From DASSBR01 sp035688265 (lineage in GTDB: Bacteria > Pseudomonadota > Gammaproteobacteria > Natronospirales > DASSBR01): a stretch of 39,433 nt of DNA. This document shows, in pieces, positions 16,170 to 23,870 of this stretch. Position 1 is the first letter of the stretch, and every line of letters starts with the position of its first letter. Made by a program: the position numbers and the translations under genes. Under the pieces are notes generated by a model, which was not told the DNA's origin, made no database searches, and worked only from the letters and a program-made list of their open reading frames with translations. The stretch covers positions 1-39,433 of the forward strand of contig DASSNE010000049.1 of the NCBI GenBank assembly GCA_035688265.1, read 5' to 3'.

Positions 16170-16889
16170 TCACTTGAAATCGATGGAGCGCAGTTCGAGC
16201 CGGAACACCGAATCGCCATCCTTCACCTGTTCGACCTTGACCGGCACGTAGTTCAGTTTCGGCGCCAGCCAGAAGATCGTCTTGCGGCTTGATTTGGCGT
16301 CGCCGCGAACGACGCGCACGGCCGTGAACGTGCCGCCCGGCACCGACACGCCGTCGCGCCCGGTGACCTTCAGGTTGTAAACGTCGAGCTTGTTCCGGTT
16401 GACGACCGGAAAGCGCCCCGTCGTCATCCCTTCCGCCACCTGGCGCGACAGTTTGAGTTGCGCCAGGAAAGGATCACTCGCACCTTTCGGAATATCGATC
16501 GTCTTCTTGTCGCCGCGATAGGTGCTGAGGGCGACACCTTTGTTCCAGTCGAACAGAATGTCCTGCGTCTGCTCGTCATCGCCGGTGTGCGAGTAGTGAT
16601 ATTCCCGGGCATCGAAGCCGCCGGCGTCGTTAATCGTAAAGACACTCGACTCGGTAATCCGGTCGTGCCGGAACAGACTCACCAGGCCGGTCGTATGACT
16701 GTCCGAACTGAAGCGCCAGCGGTTCTTGCCCAGCTTCTCCAGCTTGAACTGCGCCTCGCCCGCGCGAATGCCGTGCGTGATGACGCTGTACGTGGCGGTA
16801 TAGGGAAGCAGGACGGGCAACACCGCCGGTGCCGCGAACGCAGGCGCAGCGAGCAGAATCAGCAAAGCGGGCAGCATACGTTTCAGCAT
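16170..16889 (-). CDS. DUF3108 exported protein
   Basis: A 239-residue protein with a classical signal peptide (MLKRMLPALLILLAAPAFA) and a beta-rich body beginning YTATYSVITHGIRAGEAQFKLEKLG, typical of the DUF3108 family, which is predicted periplasmic and of unknown function. Further family-like stretches are YRGDKKTIDIPKGASDPF and FPVVNRNKLDVYNLKVTG. Its start is two bases downstream of the purN stop, so it is the second gene of a purN-DUF3108 unit; this linkage to purN is common in Gamma- and Betaproteobacteria. Confidence 0.88.
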   Translation of the reverse strand: MLKRMLPALLILLAAPAFAAPAVLPVLLPYTATYSVITHGIRAGEAQFKLEKLGKNRWRFSSDSHTTGLVSLFRHDRITESSVFTINDAGGFDAREYHYSHTGDDEQTQDILFDWNKGVALSTYRGDKKTIDIPKGASDPFLAQLKLSRQVAEGMTTGRFPVVNRNKLDVYNLKVTGRDGVSVPGGTFTAVRVVRGDAKSSRKTIFWLAPKLNYVPVKVEQVKDGDSVFRLELRSIDFK

Positions 16890-16891
16890 GA

Positions 16892-17551
16892 TCAGTTGAA
16901 ATCCATGACCGGTGGCGTGGCGACAACCTCGCCATCCAGCGCGACCCCGTTATCGTACAGCCTCACGCGGCCCGTCGCGAACCACTGGATCACGCGCGGA
17001 TAAATCACATGCTCCGCCGCCTGCACCCGCGCTGTCAGCGTCGCCTCGTCATCCTCGGGCCGAACCGGCACGCGCGCCTGCAGAATCACCGGCCCGCCAT
17101 CGAGTTCCGGCGTCACAAAATGAACGCTCGTCCCATGATGTGAGAGCTGCTCCGCGAGCGCCCGCCGATGCGTGTGCAGCCCGCGAAGCGCCGGCAGCAA
17201 CGACGGATGGATATTGATCATCCGGCCGGAAAAATGCGCCACAAAGGCATCATCCAGAATCCGCATGAAGCCCGCCAACACCACCAGGCCCGGCGAAAAT
17301 GAATCAACCGTCTTCAACAACCCGGCCTGCCAGGCCGCACGATCGTCAAAATCCTTCGGCGACACCACTTGCGCTGGTACTCCAGCCTTGCGTGCCCGCT
17401 CAAGTCCGAACGCGTCAGCTTTATCACTTACTACGGCCACAAGCCTGGCAGCTACTTTGCCACGCCCGATAGCATCGATAATCGCCTGCAGATTGCTCCC
17501 GTTCCCGGAAATCATCACAACCAGACGGAGCAATTCTTTTTCTTCAACCAT
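16892..17551 (-). CDS. purN: Phosphoribosylglycinamide formyltransferase (PurN)
   Basis: Transfers a formyl group from 10-formyltetrahydrofolate to GAR in purine synthesis. The 219 residues include MISGNGSNLQAI near the N-terminus, the catalytic set Asn113/His115 (INIHPSLLPA) and Asp151 (ELDGGPVI), and GLHTHRRAL. The start is the ATG at 17551, which adds a short MVEEKELLRL leader relative to E. coli PurN; no strong ribosome-binding site is present. It follows purM on the same strand but is separated from it by 140 bases that hold a palindromic element. Confidence 0.95.
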   Translation of the reverse strand: MVEEKELLRLVVMISGNGSNLQAIIDAIGRGKVAARLVAVVSDKADAFGLERARKAGVPAQVVSPKDFDDRAAWQAGLLKTVDSFSPGLVVLAGFMRILDDAFVAHFSGRMINIHPSLLPALRGLHTHRRALAEQLSHHGTSVHFVTPELDGGPVILQARVPVRPEDDEATLTARVQAAEHVIYPRVIQWFATGRVRLYDNGVALDGEVVATPPVMDFN

Positions 17552-17572
17552 GGGCTACATTTAACGGTTGTG

Positions 17573-17679
17573 GAGGTGGCTGGGTGGCAGTTGCCCAGAC
17601 CGTCGGCGACAGGAAGTCGACGCCGGAGCCTACAGGGATGTATTCACGGCGTTCTGGGAAACTGCCACCCAGTCGCCTC
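17573..17679. repeat. Long imperfect palindromic element between purM and purN
   Basis: The arms 17573-17599 and 17653-17679 pair over about 27 positions with one mismatch and a few G-U pairs. Their core is the perfect 13-bp match CTGGGTGGCAGTT (17580-17592) / AACTGCCACCCAG (17660-17672). The inner 53 bases contain a second small stem (CGGCG...CGCCG, about 17604-17624). The element fills nearly all the purM-purN gap and would form a stable cruciform or RNA hairpin. It looks like a dispersed REP- or MITE-like repeat, but no second copy occurs in this window. Confidence 0.75.
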
Positions 17680-17691
17680 TTGGCGAGTACC

Positions 17692-18723
17692 TTAACGGCT
17701 ACCGATTTCCACGCCAGGCCGAGCTTCAATTTGCCCAACGACGACGGCCTTTTCGCCAGCATCGGCCAAAAGCGAAACTGCTTTATCGGCATCCGCGGCC
17801 GCAACACAAACGATCATCCCGAGGCCGCAATTAAACGTGCGGTACATCTCGTCGTCTGCAATGTTTCCGGCTTTCTGGAGCCAGTCAAAAACGACAGGCC
17901 GTTCCCACGATCCCGAATCGAGCACTGCGCCCAAGCCCTCCGGCAGCACGCGCGGCAGATTTCCGGGAATGCCGCCGCCGGTAATATGCGCCAGCGCATG
18001 CACCGGAACCTGCTTCATCAACTCAAGCAGCGGCTTCACGTAAATGCGGGTCGGCGCGAGCAAATGATCCGCCAGCGGCCGCCCGTCGAGCGGCATATCC
18101 AGCCCGGCGCCGCTGACCTCGAGCACCTTCCGAATCAGCGAATAGCCGTTCGAATGCGCGCCCGACGACGCCAGTCCGATCAAAACATCGCCGGCCTCAA
18201 CCGCGCTGCCATCGATCAGGTCGTCCTTCTCGACCACCCCGACGCAAAAGCCCGCCAGATCGTAATCCGCACCGGCGTAAAGCCCCGGCAACTCCGCCGT
18301 CTCGCCGCCGACCAGCGCGCAACCGGCCATCTCACAGCCGCGCACCACGCTCGACACCACCGCCGTCGCCACATCCAGATCCAGATGCGCGCTCGCATAA
18401 TAGTCGAGAAAAAATAGCGGCTCGGCACCCTGCACGATCACGTCGTTCACGCACATCGCGACCAGATCGATGCCGATGCCGTCATGGCGGCCGGTCTCGA
18501 TCGCCAGCTTGAGCTTGGTGCCGACACCATCCGTCCCCGACACCAGTACCGGATGTCTGTAACGCCCCGGCGGCAGCTCGAACAGTGCGCCGAAACCGCC
18601 GAGTCCGGCCAGAACCTCCGGGCGCTGCGTACGCCGCGCGGCAGGCTTGATCCGCTCGATCAACTCGTCGCCGGCGTCGATATCGACACCCGCATCGCGA
18701 TAGGTCAAAGGCTTGGCAGTCAT
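17692..18723 (-). CDS. purM: Phosphoribosylformylglycinamidine cyclo-ligase (PurM)
   Basis: ATP-dependent closure of the imidazole ring to give AIR in purine synthesis. The 343 residues contain the glycine-rich LVSGTDGVGTKLKLA, the ND motif MCVNDVIVQGAEPLFFLDYYA, LVGGETAELPG and ITGGGIPGNLPRVLP, all family hallmarks. An in-frame extension exists, but the ATG at 18723 fits the N-terminus MTAKPLTYRDAGVDIDAGDEL. It is divergent from the DUF2066 gene across only 40 bases, so the two promoters must lie back to back there. Confidence 0.97.
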   Translation of the reverse strand: MTAKPLTYRDAGVDIDAGDELIERIKPAARRTQRPEVLAGLGGFGALFELPPGRYRHPVLVSGTDGVGTKLKLAIETGRHDGIGIDLVAMCVNDVIVQGAEPLFFLDYYASAHLDLDVATAVVSSVVRGCEMAGCALVGGETAELPGLYAGADYDLAGFCVGVVEKDDLIDGSAVEAGDVLIGLASSGAHSNGYSLIRKVLEVSGAGLDMPLDGRPLADHLLAPTRIYVKPLLELMKQVPVHALAHITGGGIPGNLPRVLPEGLGAVLDSGSWERPVVFDWLQKAGNIADDEMYRTFNCGLGMIVCVAAADADKAVSLLADAGEKAVVVGQIEARPGVEIGSR

Positions 18724-18763
18724 GGCCGGCTCGCTTTCAAAATATGCTATGTTACCGCATCCC

Positions 18764-19897
18764 ATGACTGCCGGAGTTCGTGTGACATTGCCGCGCATTG
18801 TTCCGCTGTTGATCGCGCTCGCGCTGCTGCCGGCACCGGCGCTCGCAAGCGTCGTGCAAAACCTGTACTCGGCGAGCGTGCCGGTCACCAGCCAGGCCGA
18901 AAGCGCGCGCGCAAAAGCGCTGCAGGACGCTCTGAGCGAGGTCATTGTCAAAGTTACCGGCAGCGCCACGGCGCCCGGCGATCCGCAAGTCGCCGCCATT
19001 GTCAGCCAGCCGGAGCACTACCTGCAGGCTTACCGTTACAAGCGCCACGTGCCCGGTCCCGACGAGCCGATGTTCGGGCCCGGCGCGCAGTCGACGCTCG
19101 ACCTGTGGGCGCAATTCGACCCGCAGGCGCTCGACCGCGCGTTGCGCGCGGCCGATCAGCCGATCTGGGGCAGCGAGCGCCCCGCGACGCTCGTCTGGAT
19201 CGCGTATGAGCAGAGCGACGGCCAGCGTGACATCGTCAGTTCCGAGGCGGCCGGCAAAGTCGAACACAGCGTCGAGCAGGCTGCCGCGGCGCGCGGCGTC
19301 CCCGTCATTTTTCCGCTGATGGATATCGAGGACCGCTCGCACGTCGGCTTTGCCGACGTCTGGGGCGGCTTTACCGATCCGGTCGTGCAGGCCTCGCAGC
19401 GCTACCAGCCCGACGCCATCCTGATCGGCCGGGTCGGCGCCGGCAACCTCGCCGGCGGCACGCAGTGGACCCTGAAAATAGGTGCCCAGACGATGCACTG
19501 GGAGGGCATAAGCGGCAAACCGGCCGATGTGGCCGCCGCGGCGATTCAGCACGTCGCCGACATCTACGCCGGCAAATTTGCCATTCGTGCCGGCGTTGGC
19601 GCCCAGCAGATACCGGCGCTCGACATCGTCGTCTCGGACATTACCGATCTCACCGGCTACGCGCGCGTCCTCAAGTACCTGCGTTCGCTGAACGCCGTCA
19701 ACAATGTCGAGCCGATGCAGGTGGCGGGGGACCAGGTCACGTTCAAGGTGAGCGCGCAAGGCACGGTCGCCGATCTCAAGCAGACCATCGGCCTCGGCGC
19801 CCTGCTGGGCAACGTCGAGCAGGCGCAGACACCTGCATTGCCGACGGCTGATACGCACACCGGCCCGGTGACGCTGCACTACCGCTACCAACCTTGA
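18764..19897 (+). CDS. DUF2066 exported protein
   Basis: A 377-residue predicted envelope protein with a signal peptide (LPRIVPLLIALALLPAPALA) followed by the DUF2066 signature region (NLYSASVPVTSQAESARAKALQDALSEVIVKVTG). Function unknown. The family is typically found next to purM and hda in Gammaproteobacteria, as here; the perM-like gene often placed between is missing. The ATG at 18764 lacks a ribosome-binding site, whereas an in-frame GTG at 18782 has GGAG seven bases upstream and may be the real start (371 residues). The stop overlaps the TTG start of hda. Confidence 0.88.
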   Translation: MTAGVRVTLPRIVPLLIALALLPAPALASVVQNLYSASVPVTSQAESARAKALQDALSEVIVKVTGSATAPGDPQVAAIVSQPEHYLQAYRYKRHVPGPDEPMFGPGAQSTLDLWAQFDPQALDRALRAADQPIWGSERPATLVWIAYEQSDGQRDIVSSEAAGKVEHSVEQAAAARGVPVIFPLMDIEDRSHVGFADVWGGFTDPVVQASQRYQPDAILIGRVGAGNLAGGTQWTLKIGAQTMHWEGISGKPADVAAAAIQHVADIYAGKFAIRAGVGAQQIPALDIVVSDITDLTGYARVLKYLRSLNAVNNVEPMQVAGDQVTFKVSAQGTVADLKQTIGLGALLGNVEQAQTPALPTADTHTGPVTLHYRYQP

Positions 19898-20631
19898 CCG
19901 CGCCGGAACAACTTGCGCTCGGCGTCGGACTGCAGTCCGGCAGCACGTTCGCGGATTTTCATGGCGAAGCCCAACCCGAAGCCCTGGCGCTTGCCGAGCG
20001 CCTGGCGCTACGGACGGATTATCCGATCGCCTGCCTCTGGGGGCCGGCCGAAACCGGCAAGACCCACCTGCTGCAAGCCGCCTGCCGCGCCGCGATCGGC
20101 GCCGGGCGCACGGCCGCCTATCTGCCGCTGGCGGATGCCGGCTACCTCGACCCGGCCCTGCTCAAGGGCTGGGATCGCTTTGAACTGGTGTGTGTGGATG
20201 ACGTCGATCGCATTGCCGGACAGCCGCGCTGGGAAGGCGCGCTGTTCACGCTCTTCAACGCGCTGCACGAATCGGCCGGCACCTTGTTGGCCGCCGCCCG
20301 GACGCCGCCGGCCGGGGCCGAGTGGACGCTGGCCGATTGGCAGTCGCGCCTGGCATGGGGGCCGGTGGTGCGCCTTGCGCCGCTCGACGACGACGCACGG
20401 CTCGCGATACTGCGGCTGCGCGCTTCCCGCCGGGGTCTGACGCTGCCGGACGAAGTGGCACGCTTTCTGCTGCACCGCGCGCCGCGCGACCTCGACTCGC
20501 TGATGCGACTGCTCGACCGCCTGGATCAGGCGTCGCTGGCGCTACAGCGGCGGCTGACGATTCCGCTGGTGAAGGATGTGCTGGGACGGGATTCGGGATT
20601 CGGGGTTCGGGACTCGGGGAAGAGCACCTAG
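19894..20631 (+). CDS. hda: DnaA regulatory inactivator Hda
   Basis: AAA+ protein that, with the DNA-loaded sliding clamp, triggers hydrolysis of DnaA-ATP and limits re-initiation. The 245-residue reading starts at TTG 19894, overlapping the upstream stop (TTGA). This start is supported because residues 6-11 (QLALGV) then form the N-terminal clamp-binding motif known in Hda, followed by TFADF. The AAA+ core has a degenerate Walker A (GPAETGKTH) and VCVDDVDRI, plus the C-terminal lid with PRDLDSLMRLLDRLD. The last ~15 residues are encoded by a heptamer repeat and are probably not conserved. Confidence 0.93.
   Translation: MTAPEQLALGVGLQSGSTFADFHGEAQPEALALAERLALRTDYPIACLWGPAETGKTHLLQAACRAAIGAGRTAAYLPLADAGYLDPALLKGWDRFELVCVDDVDRIAGQPRWEGALFTLFNALHESAGTLLAAARTPPAGAEWTLADWQSRLAWGPVVRLAPLDDDARLAILRLRASRRGLTLPDEVARFLLHRAPRDLDSLMRLLDRLDQASLALQRRLTIPLVKDVLGRDSGFGVRDSGKST
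20590..20617 (+). repeat. Heptamer tandem repeat at the 3' end of hda
   Basis: Four tandem seven-base units: GATTCGG, GATTCGG, GGTTCGG, GACTCGG (20590-20617). They lie within the terminal codons of hda, a few bases before the shared CTAG of the two convergent stops. The sequence looks like intergenic DNA that has been absorbed into the reading frame. Confidence 0.85.
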
Positions 20632-20984
20632 CCTTCTTCGCTGGCGATTTGCGCACGGCGGGTGCGCAATGCTGCACCGCTGGCAACGAACAGCACGGCG
20701 ACGAACACCAGTTCCACGATCGCCAGCCGCTGATCGGCGGCGCCGGCAAAGATCTCCGTCAATGCGTGCGCCATGTAGCCGAGCGCAATGAATCCGCACC
20801 AGGCGTAGGCTGCGGCCCGGTCGCGGATCAGGGGCCATGCCACAATCACCAGCGGCAGCACCGAGAGCGCCATCGCAAGCGGTGCAGCTAGCGTGTGCGG
20901 CGGACTCAGCCAGCCGAACCACGCCAGCAGCCAGATGCCCAGCGCAGCGATGGCGGCCAATGTCAGTGTTCGCGGTGCGATCAT
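20628..20984 (-). CDS. DUF2069 membrane protein
   Basis: A 118-residue integral membrane protein with four hydrophobic segments and a short basic end (ALRTRRAQIASEEG). The pattern LAWFGWLSPP, ...LPLVIVAWPLIRDRAAAYAWCGFIALGYMAHALTEIF... fits DUF2069, whose members usually sit beside wrbA. The ATG at 20984 overlaps the wrbA stop by four bases (ATGA), while its own stop shares CTAG with the hda stop (convergent). Function unknown. Confidence 0.87.
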   Translation of the reverse strand: MIAPRTLTLAAIAALGIWLLAWFGWLSPPHTLAAPLAMALSVLPLVIVAWPLIRDRAAAYAWCGFIALGYMAHALTEIFAGAADQRLAIVELVFVAVLFVASGAALRTRRAQIASEEG

Positions 20985-21577
20985 GGCGTATTCAACTTGC
21001 TGGCGATCTCTGCAATACGCTTTCCCAGCGCGCGGCACAGCGCGGCCTCGTCCGCCGTCACTGCCAGGCGGCTGTCGGTGCCGGCCAGGTGGCTCGGGCC
21101 GTACGGCGTGCCGCCCGAGCGGGTCGTGTTGAGTTCTCTTTCGGTGTAGGGCACGCCGGTAATCAGCATGCCGTGATGCAGCAGCGGCAGCATCATCGAC
21201 AGTAGCGTCGATTCCTGGCCGCCGTGCAGCGTGGACGTCGACGTGAAAACTCCGGCGGGCTTGCCCGAGAGCGTGCCATTCAGCCAGAGGCTCGCGGTGC
21301 CGTCGAGAAAGTACTTGAGCGGCGCGGCCATGTTGCCGAAGCGCGTCGGGCTGCCCATCACGAGGCCTGCGCATTCGACCAGGTCGGCATGAGTCGCATA
21401 CACCGGCCCCGTTTCCGGAATGGTGTCCTCGACTGCCTCGCAGGCCGCCGAAACCCGCGGCACCGTCCGCAGTCGCGCCTGTACCCCGGCCACTTCCTCG
21501 ATTCCGCGGCAGACGCGTTCCGCCATCGCGGCGGTTGCACCATAGCGGCTGTAATAAAGCACCAGGATTTCGATCAT
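20981..21577 (-). CDS. wrbA: NAD(P)H:quinone oxidoreductase, WrbA type
   Basis: FMN flavodoxin-fold enzyme that reduces quinones by two electrons, thought to protect against oxidative cycling. The 198 residues start MIEILVLYYSRYGATAAMAE with the phosphate-binding loop, and contain GSPTRFGNMAAPLKYFLD and TSTSTLHGGQE, both typical of WrbA. The frame remains open upstream through the tRNA-Leu gene, but the ATG at 21577 gives the expected N-terminus. It is translated with DUF2069 and divergent from tRNA-Leu/tig. Confidence 0.93.
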   Translation of the reverse strand: MIEILVLYYSRYGATAAMAERVCRGIEEVAGVQARLRTVPRVSAACEAVEDTIPETGPVYATHADLVECAGLVMGSPTRFGNMAAPLKYFLDGTASLWLNGTLSGKPAGVFTSTSTLHGGQESTLLSMMLPLLHHGMLITGVPYTERELNTTRSGGTPYGPSHLAGTDSRLAVTADEAALCRALGKRIAEIASKLNTP

Positions 21578-21649
21578 GACTTTGGACTGCTGCAAACCGG
21601 CAAGATTGTAACGGGGATTCGCGGCGGGGGCATCCCCTGTATCCTCCTG

Positions 21650-21655
21650 TATAAT
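21650..21655 (+). promoter_or_regulatory. Consensus -10 box for tRNA-Leu
   Basis: A perfect TATAAT lies 17 bases before the first base of tRNA-Leu; the start point would be near 21662. The expected -35 position reads GGGGCA and is poor. The transcript could continue into tig, 42 bases after the tRNA. Confidence 0.6.
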
Positions 21656-21671
21656 GAATCGCAGGCCCCGG

Positions 21672-21759
21672 GCGAAAGTGGCGGAACCGGTAGACGCGCC
21701 GGCTTTAGGTGCCGGTGGGGCGATCCCCCGTGAGAGTTCGAGTCTCTCCTTTCGCACCA
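21672..21759 (+). tRNA. tRNA-Leu (anticodon UAG)
   Basis: An 88-base class II tRNA including an encoded CCA. The acceptor arm is GCGAAAG paired with CTTTCGC, followed by discriminator A and CCA. The D-arm is GTGGCGGAACCGGTAGACGC-like, and the anticodon stem CCGGC/GCCGG encloses the loop TTTAGGT with TAG at 21706-21708. A long variable arm (GGGGCGATCCCC) and a T-arm with GTTCGAG follow, as expected for tRNA-Leu. Confidence 0.97.
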
Positions 21760-21801
21760 AATTTCCCAAATTTTTTGTATTTTTGTAGAGGTATTTCCGG
21801 C

Positions 21802-23130
21802 ATGGAGGTTTCAGTAGAGTCAACCGGCGCGCTCGAGCGGCGAATGAAGGTCCAGGTTCCCGCCGAGAAGGTCGAGAGCGAGGTGGACAGCCGCTTGAAG
21901 TCGCTTGGTCAGCGCGCGAAATTGAAAGGCTTTCGCCCCGGCAAGGTACCGCTCAAGGTCGTACGGCAACAATACGGCGCCGAAGTGCGCCAGGACGTGG
22001 TGCGCGATCTGCTCCAGTCGAGCTGGACGGATGCGGTGACCGAGCAGCAGTTGAATCCCGCCGGCGGGCCGCGCATCGACGAGATCAAGGCCGATCCCGG
22101 TACCAATCTCGAATACACCGCGGTTTTCGAGGTCTATCCCGAAATCGCGCTGGAGCATGTCGATAACCTGAAGGTCTCCCGCCCCAAGGTCGAAATCCAG
22201 CCGGCGGACGTCGATGCGATGCTGGAACGGTTGCGCGAGCAACATGCCGAATGGTCGCCGGTTGAGCGAGCGGCGGCGTCGGGCGACCAGGTGAAGGTGG
22301 ATTTTCACGGTACCCGCGACGGCAAGGCGTTTCCGGGCGGCCACGGCGAGAATGTCGACATTGTCCTCGGCGAGGGCCGCATGATTCCGGGCTTCGAGAC
22401 TGGTATTGAAGGTATGAGTCCGGGCGAGGAGCGCGATATCGACGTGACGTTCCCGGACGACTACCCCGTCGAGGACCTGGCGGGGCGGAAGGCCGATTTC
22501 CACATTACGGCCAGGCAGGTGGCGGAGCGGCGTCTGCCGGAGCTCGATGAATCCTTCCTCAAGCACTTCGGCATCGAGTCGGGCGGCGTGGAGGCGTTGC
22601 GGGCGAAGATCCGGGAAAATATGGGTCGCGAACTCGACGCCAATGTTCGCGCCAAGTTGAAAAATCAGCTTTTGGACCAATTATTTGAAGCGAATCCCGT
22701 AGAACTGCCGTCCGCGCTGGTCGAAAACGAGATCCAGCGCCTGCGCGAGGAAATGCTCGCGCGCATGGGCGTCAAGGATCCGGAATCCGCGCCCGACATG
22801 CCGAACGAGATGTTCGACGAGAGGGCGCGCAAGCGGGTGGCGCTGGGTCTGCTGATCGGCGAACTGATCAAGCGCGAGCAGTTCAAGGCCGATGCCGAGC
22901 GGGTGCAGCAGAAGCTGGAGTCGCTGGCCGCCGATTACCACGACCCGGAGCAGATGGTGCGCGCCTACCGTGCCAATGCCGACGCGATGCGCCAGGTCGA
23001 GAGCCTGGTGCTCGAGGAGCAGGCGGTCGACTGGCTGACCGAACGCGCCGAGGTGACCGAGGAACCGGCGAGCTTCGCCGAAGTGATGGGGCTTGAACAG
23101 CCGACGACTGCCGACGAGGATAACACATGA
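21802..23130 (+). CDS. tig: Trigger factor
   Basis: Ribosome-bound chaperone and peptidyl-prolyl isomerase. Domains in 442 residues: the N-terminal ribosome-binding domain with the docking motif GFRPGKVPLKVV (about residues 45-56), an FKBP-like PPIase domain (about 150-245, VKVDFHGTRDGKAFPGGHGE and MIPGFETGIEGM), and a helical C-terminal substrate cradle. The ATG at 21802 follows GAGGT; the longer open frame would run back into the tRNA. The stop overlaps the clpP start by four bases (ATGA). Confidence 0.97.
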   Translation: MEVSVESTGALERRMKVQVPAEKVESEVDSRLKSLGQRAKLKGFRPGKVPLKVVRQQYGAEVRQDVVRDLLQSSWTDAVTEQQLNPAGGPRIDEIKADPGTNLEYTAVFEVYPEIALEHVDNLKVSRPKVEIQPADVDAMLERLREQHAEWSPVERAAASGDQVKVDFHGTRDGKAFPGGHGENVDIVLGEGRMIPGFETGIEGMSPGEERDIDVTFPDDYPVEDLAGRKADFHITARQVAERRLPELDESFLKHFGIESGGVEALRAKIRENMGRELDANVRAKLKNQLLDQLFEANPVELPSALVENEIQRLREEMLARMGVKDPESAPDMPNEMFDERARKRVALGLLIGELIKREQFKADAERVQQKLESLAADYHDPEQMVRAYRANADAMRQVESLVLEEQAVDWLTERAEVTEEPASFAEVMGLEQPTTADEDNT

Positions 23131-23777
23131 GCAAGTACGAGAGCCGGATTGACGGCCAGTTCGACTGGGGGCGCGCCCAGGGCCTGGTGCCGATGGTGGT
23201 CGAGCAGACCGCCCGCGGCGAACGCGCCTATGACATCTATTCCCGGCTGCTCAAGGAGCGCCTGGTGTTCATCGTCGGGCCGATCGAGGACCACATGGCG
23301 AACCTGATCGTCGCCCAATTGCTGTTCCTCGAGTCGGAGAACCCGGACAAGGACATCCAGCTCTACATCAACTCGCCGGGCGGGTCGGTCACGGCCGGGA
23401 TGGCGATCTACGACACGATGCAGTTCATCAAGCCCCACGTCAGCACGTTGTGCACCGGCATGGCGGCGAGCATGGGCGCGGTGCTGCTGACCGCCGGCCA
23501 GGCCGGCAAGCGCTATGCATTGCCCAATTCGCGGGTGATGATTCACCAGCCGTCGGGCGGTTTCCAGGGGCAGCAGTCGGATGTCGAGATCCACGCGCGG
23601 GAGATGCTCCGGGTACGCGACGCGCTCAACCAGATTATCGCGAAGCACACCGGCCAGGACATCGAAAAGGTCCGCGCCGACACCGAGCGCGACCGCTTCA
23701 TGAGCGGCGAGGAGGCCGTCGAATACGGCCTGATCGATTCGGTGCTGGAGAGCCGGCCTCCCGCGGCGGGCAAGTAG
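23127..23777 (+). CDS. clpP: ATP-dependent Clp protease proteolytic subunit
   Basis: Serine peptidase that forms the tetradecameric barrel fed by ClpX/ClpA. The 216 residues have the catalytic triad Ser115 (GMAASMGA), His140 (RVMIHQPSGG) and Asp189 (DTERDRF), and the oxyanion SPGGSV segment. The start overlaps tig by four bases, so it is probably coupled. clpX follows after a 93-base gap carrying its own promoter. Confidence 0.98.
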   Translation: MSKYESRIDGQFDWGRAQGLVPMVVEQTARGERAYDIYSRLLKERLVFIVGPIEDHMANLIVAQLLFLESENPDKDIQLYINSPGGSVTAGMAIYDTMQFIKPHVSTLCTGMAASMGAVLLTAGQAGKRYALPNSRVMIHQPSGGFQGQQSDVEIHAREMLRVRDALNQIIAKHTGQDIEKVRADTERDRFMSGEEAVEYGLIDSVLESRPPAAGK

Positions 23778-23815
23778 GTCGCGCCGACCGGTCGTTTGTT
23801 GGAGCCAAACGGATT

Positions 23816-23843
23816 TTGCGTGGCGCGTTCCGCATGCTATAAA
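23816..23843 (+). promoter_or_regulatory. Predicted promoter for clpX
   Basis: TTGCGT (23816-23821), a 16-base spacer, and TATAAA (23838-23843) preceded by TGC, i.e. an extended -10. The start point near 23850 leaves a leader of about 20 bases. It would allow clpX and lon to be made independently of tig-clpP. No sigma-32 style CTTGAAA/CCCCAT pair is seen. Confidence 0.6.
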
Positions 23844-23870
23844 CGGATTAGCGCAACCACGAGGTAGATG

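Noticed and set aside
23778..23870. Heat-shock (sigma-32) promoter before clpX
   Set aside because: The gap contains a sigma-70-like extended -10 but nothing close to CTTGAAA with CCCCAT spacing.
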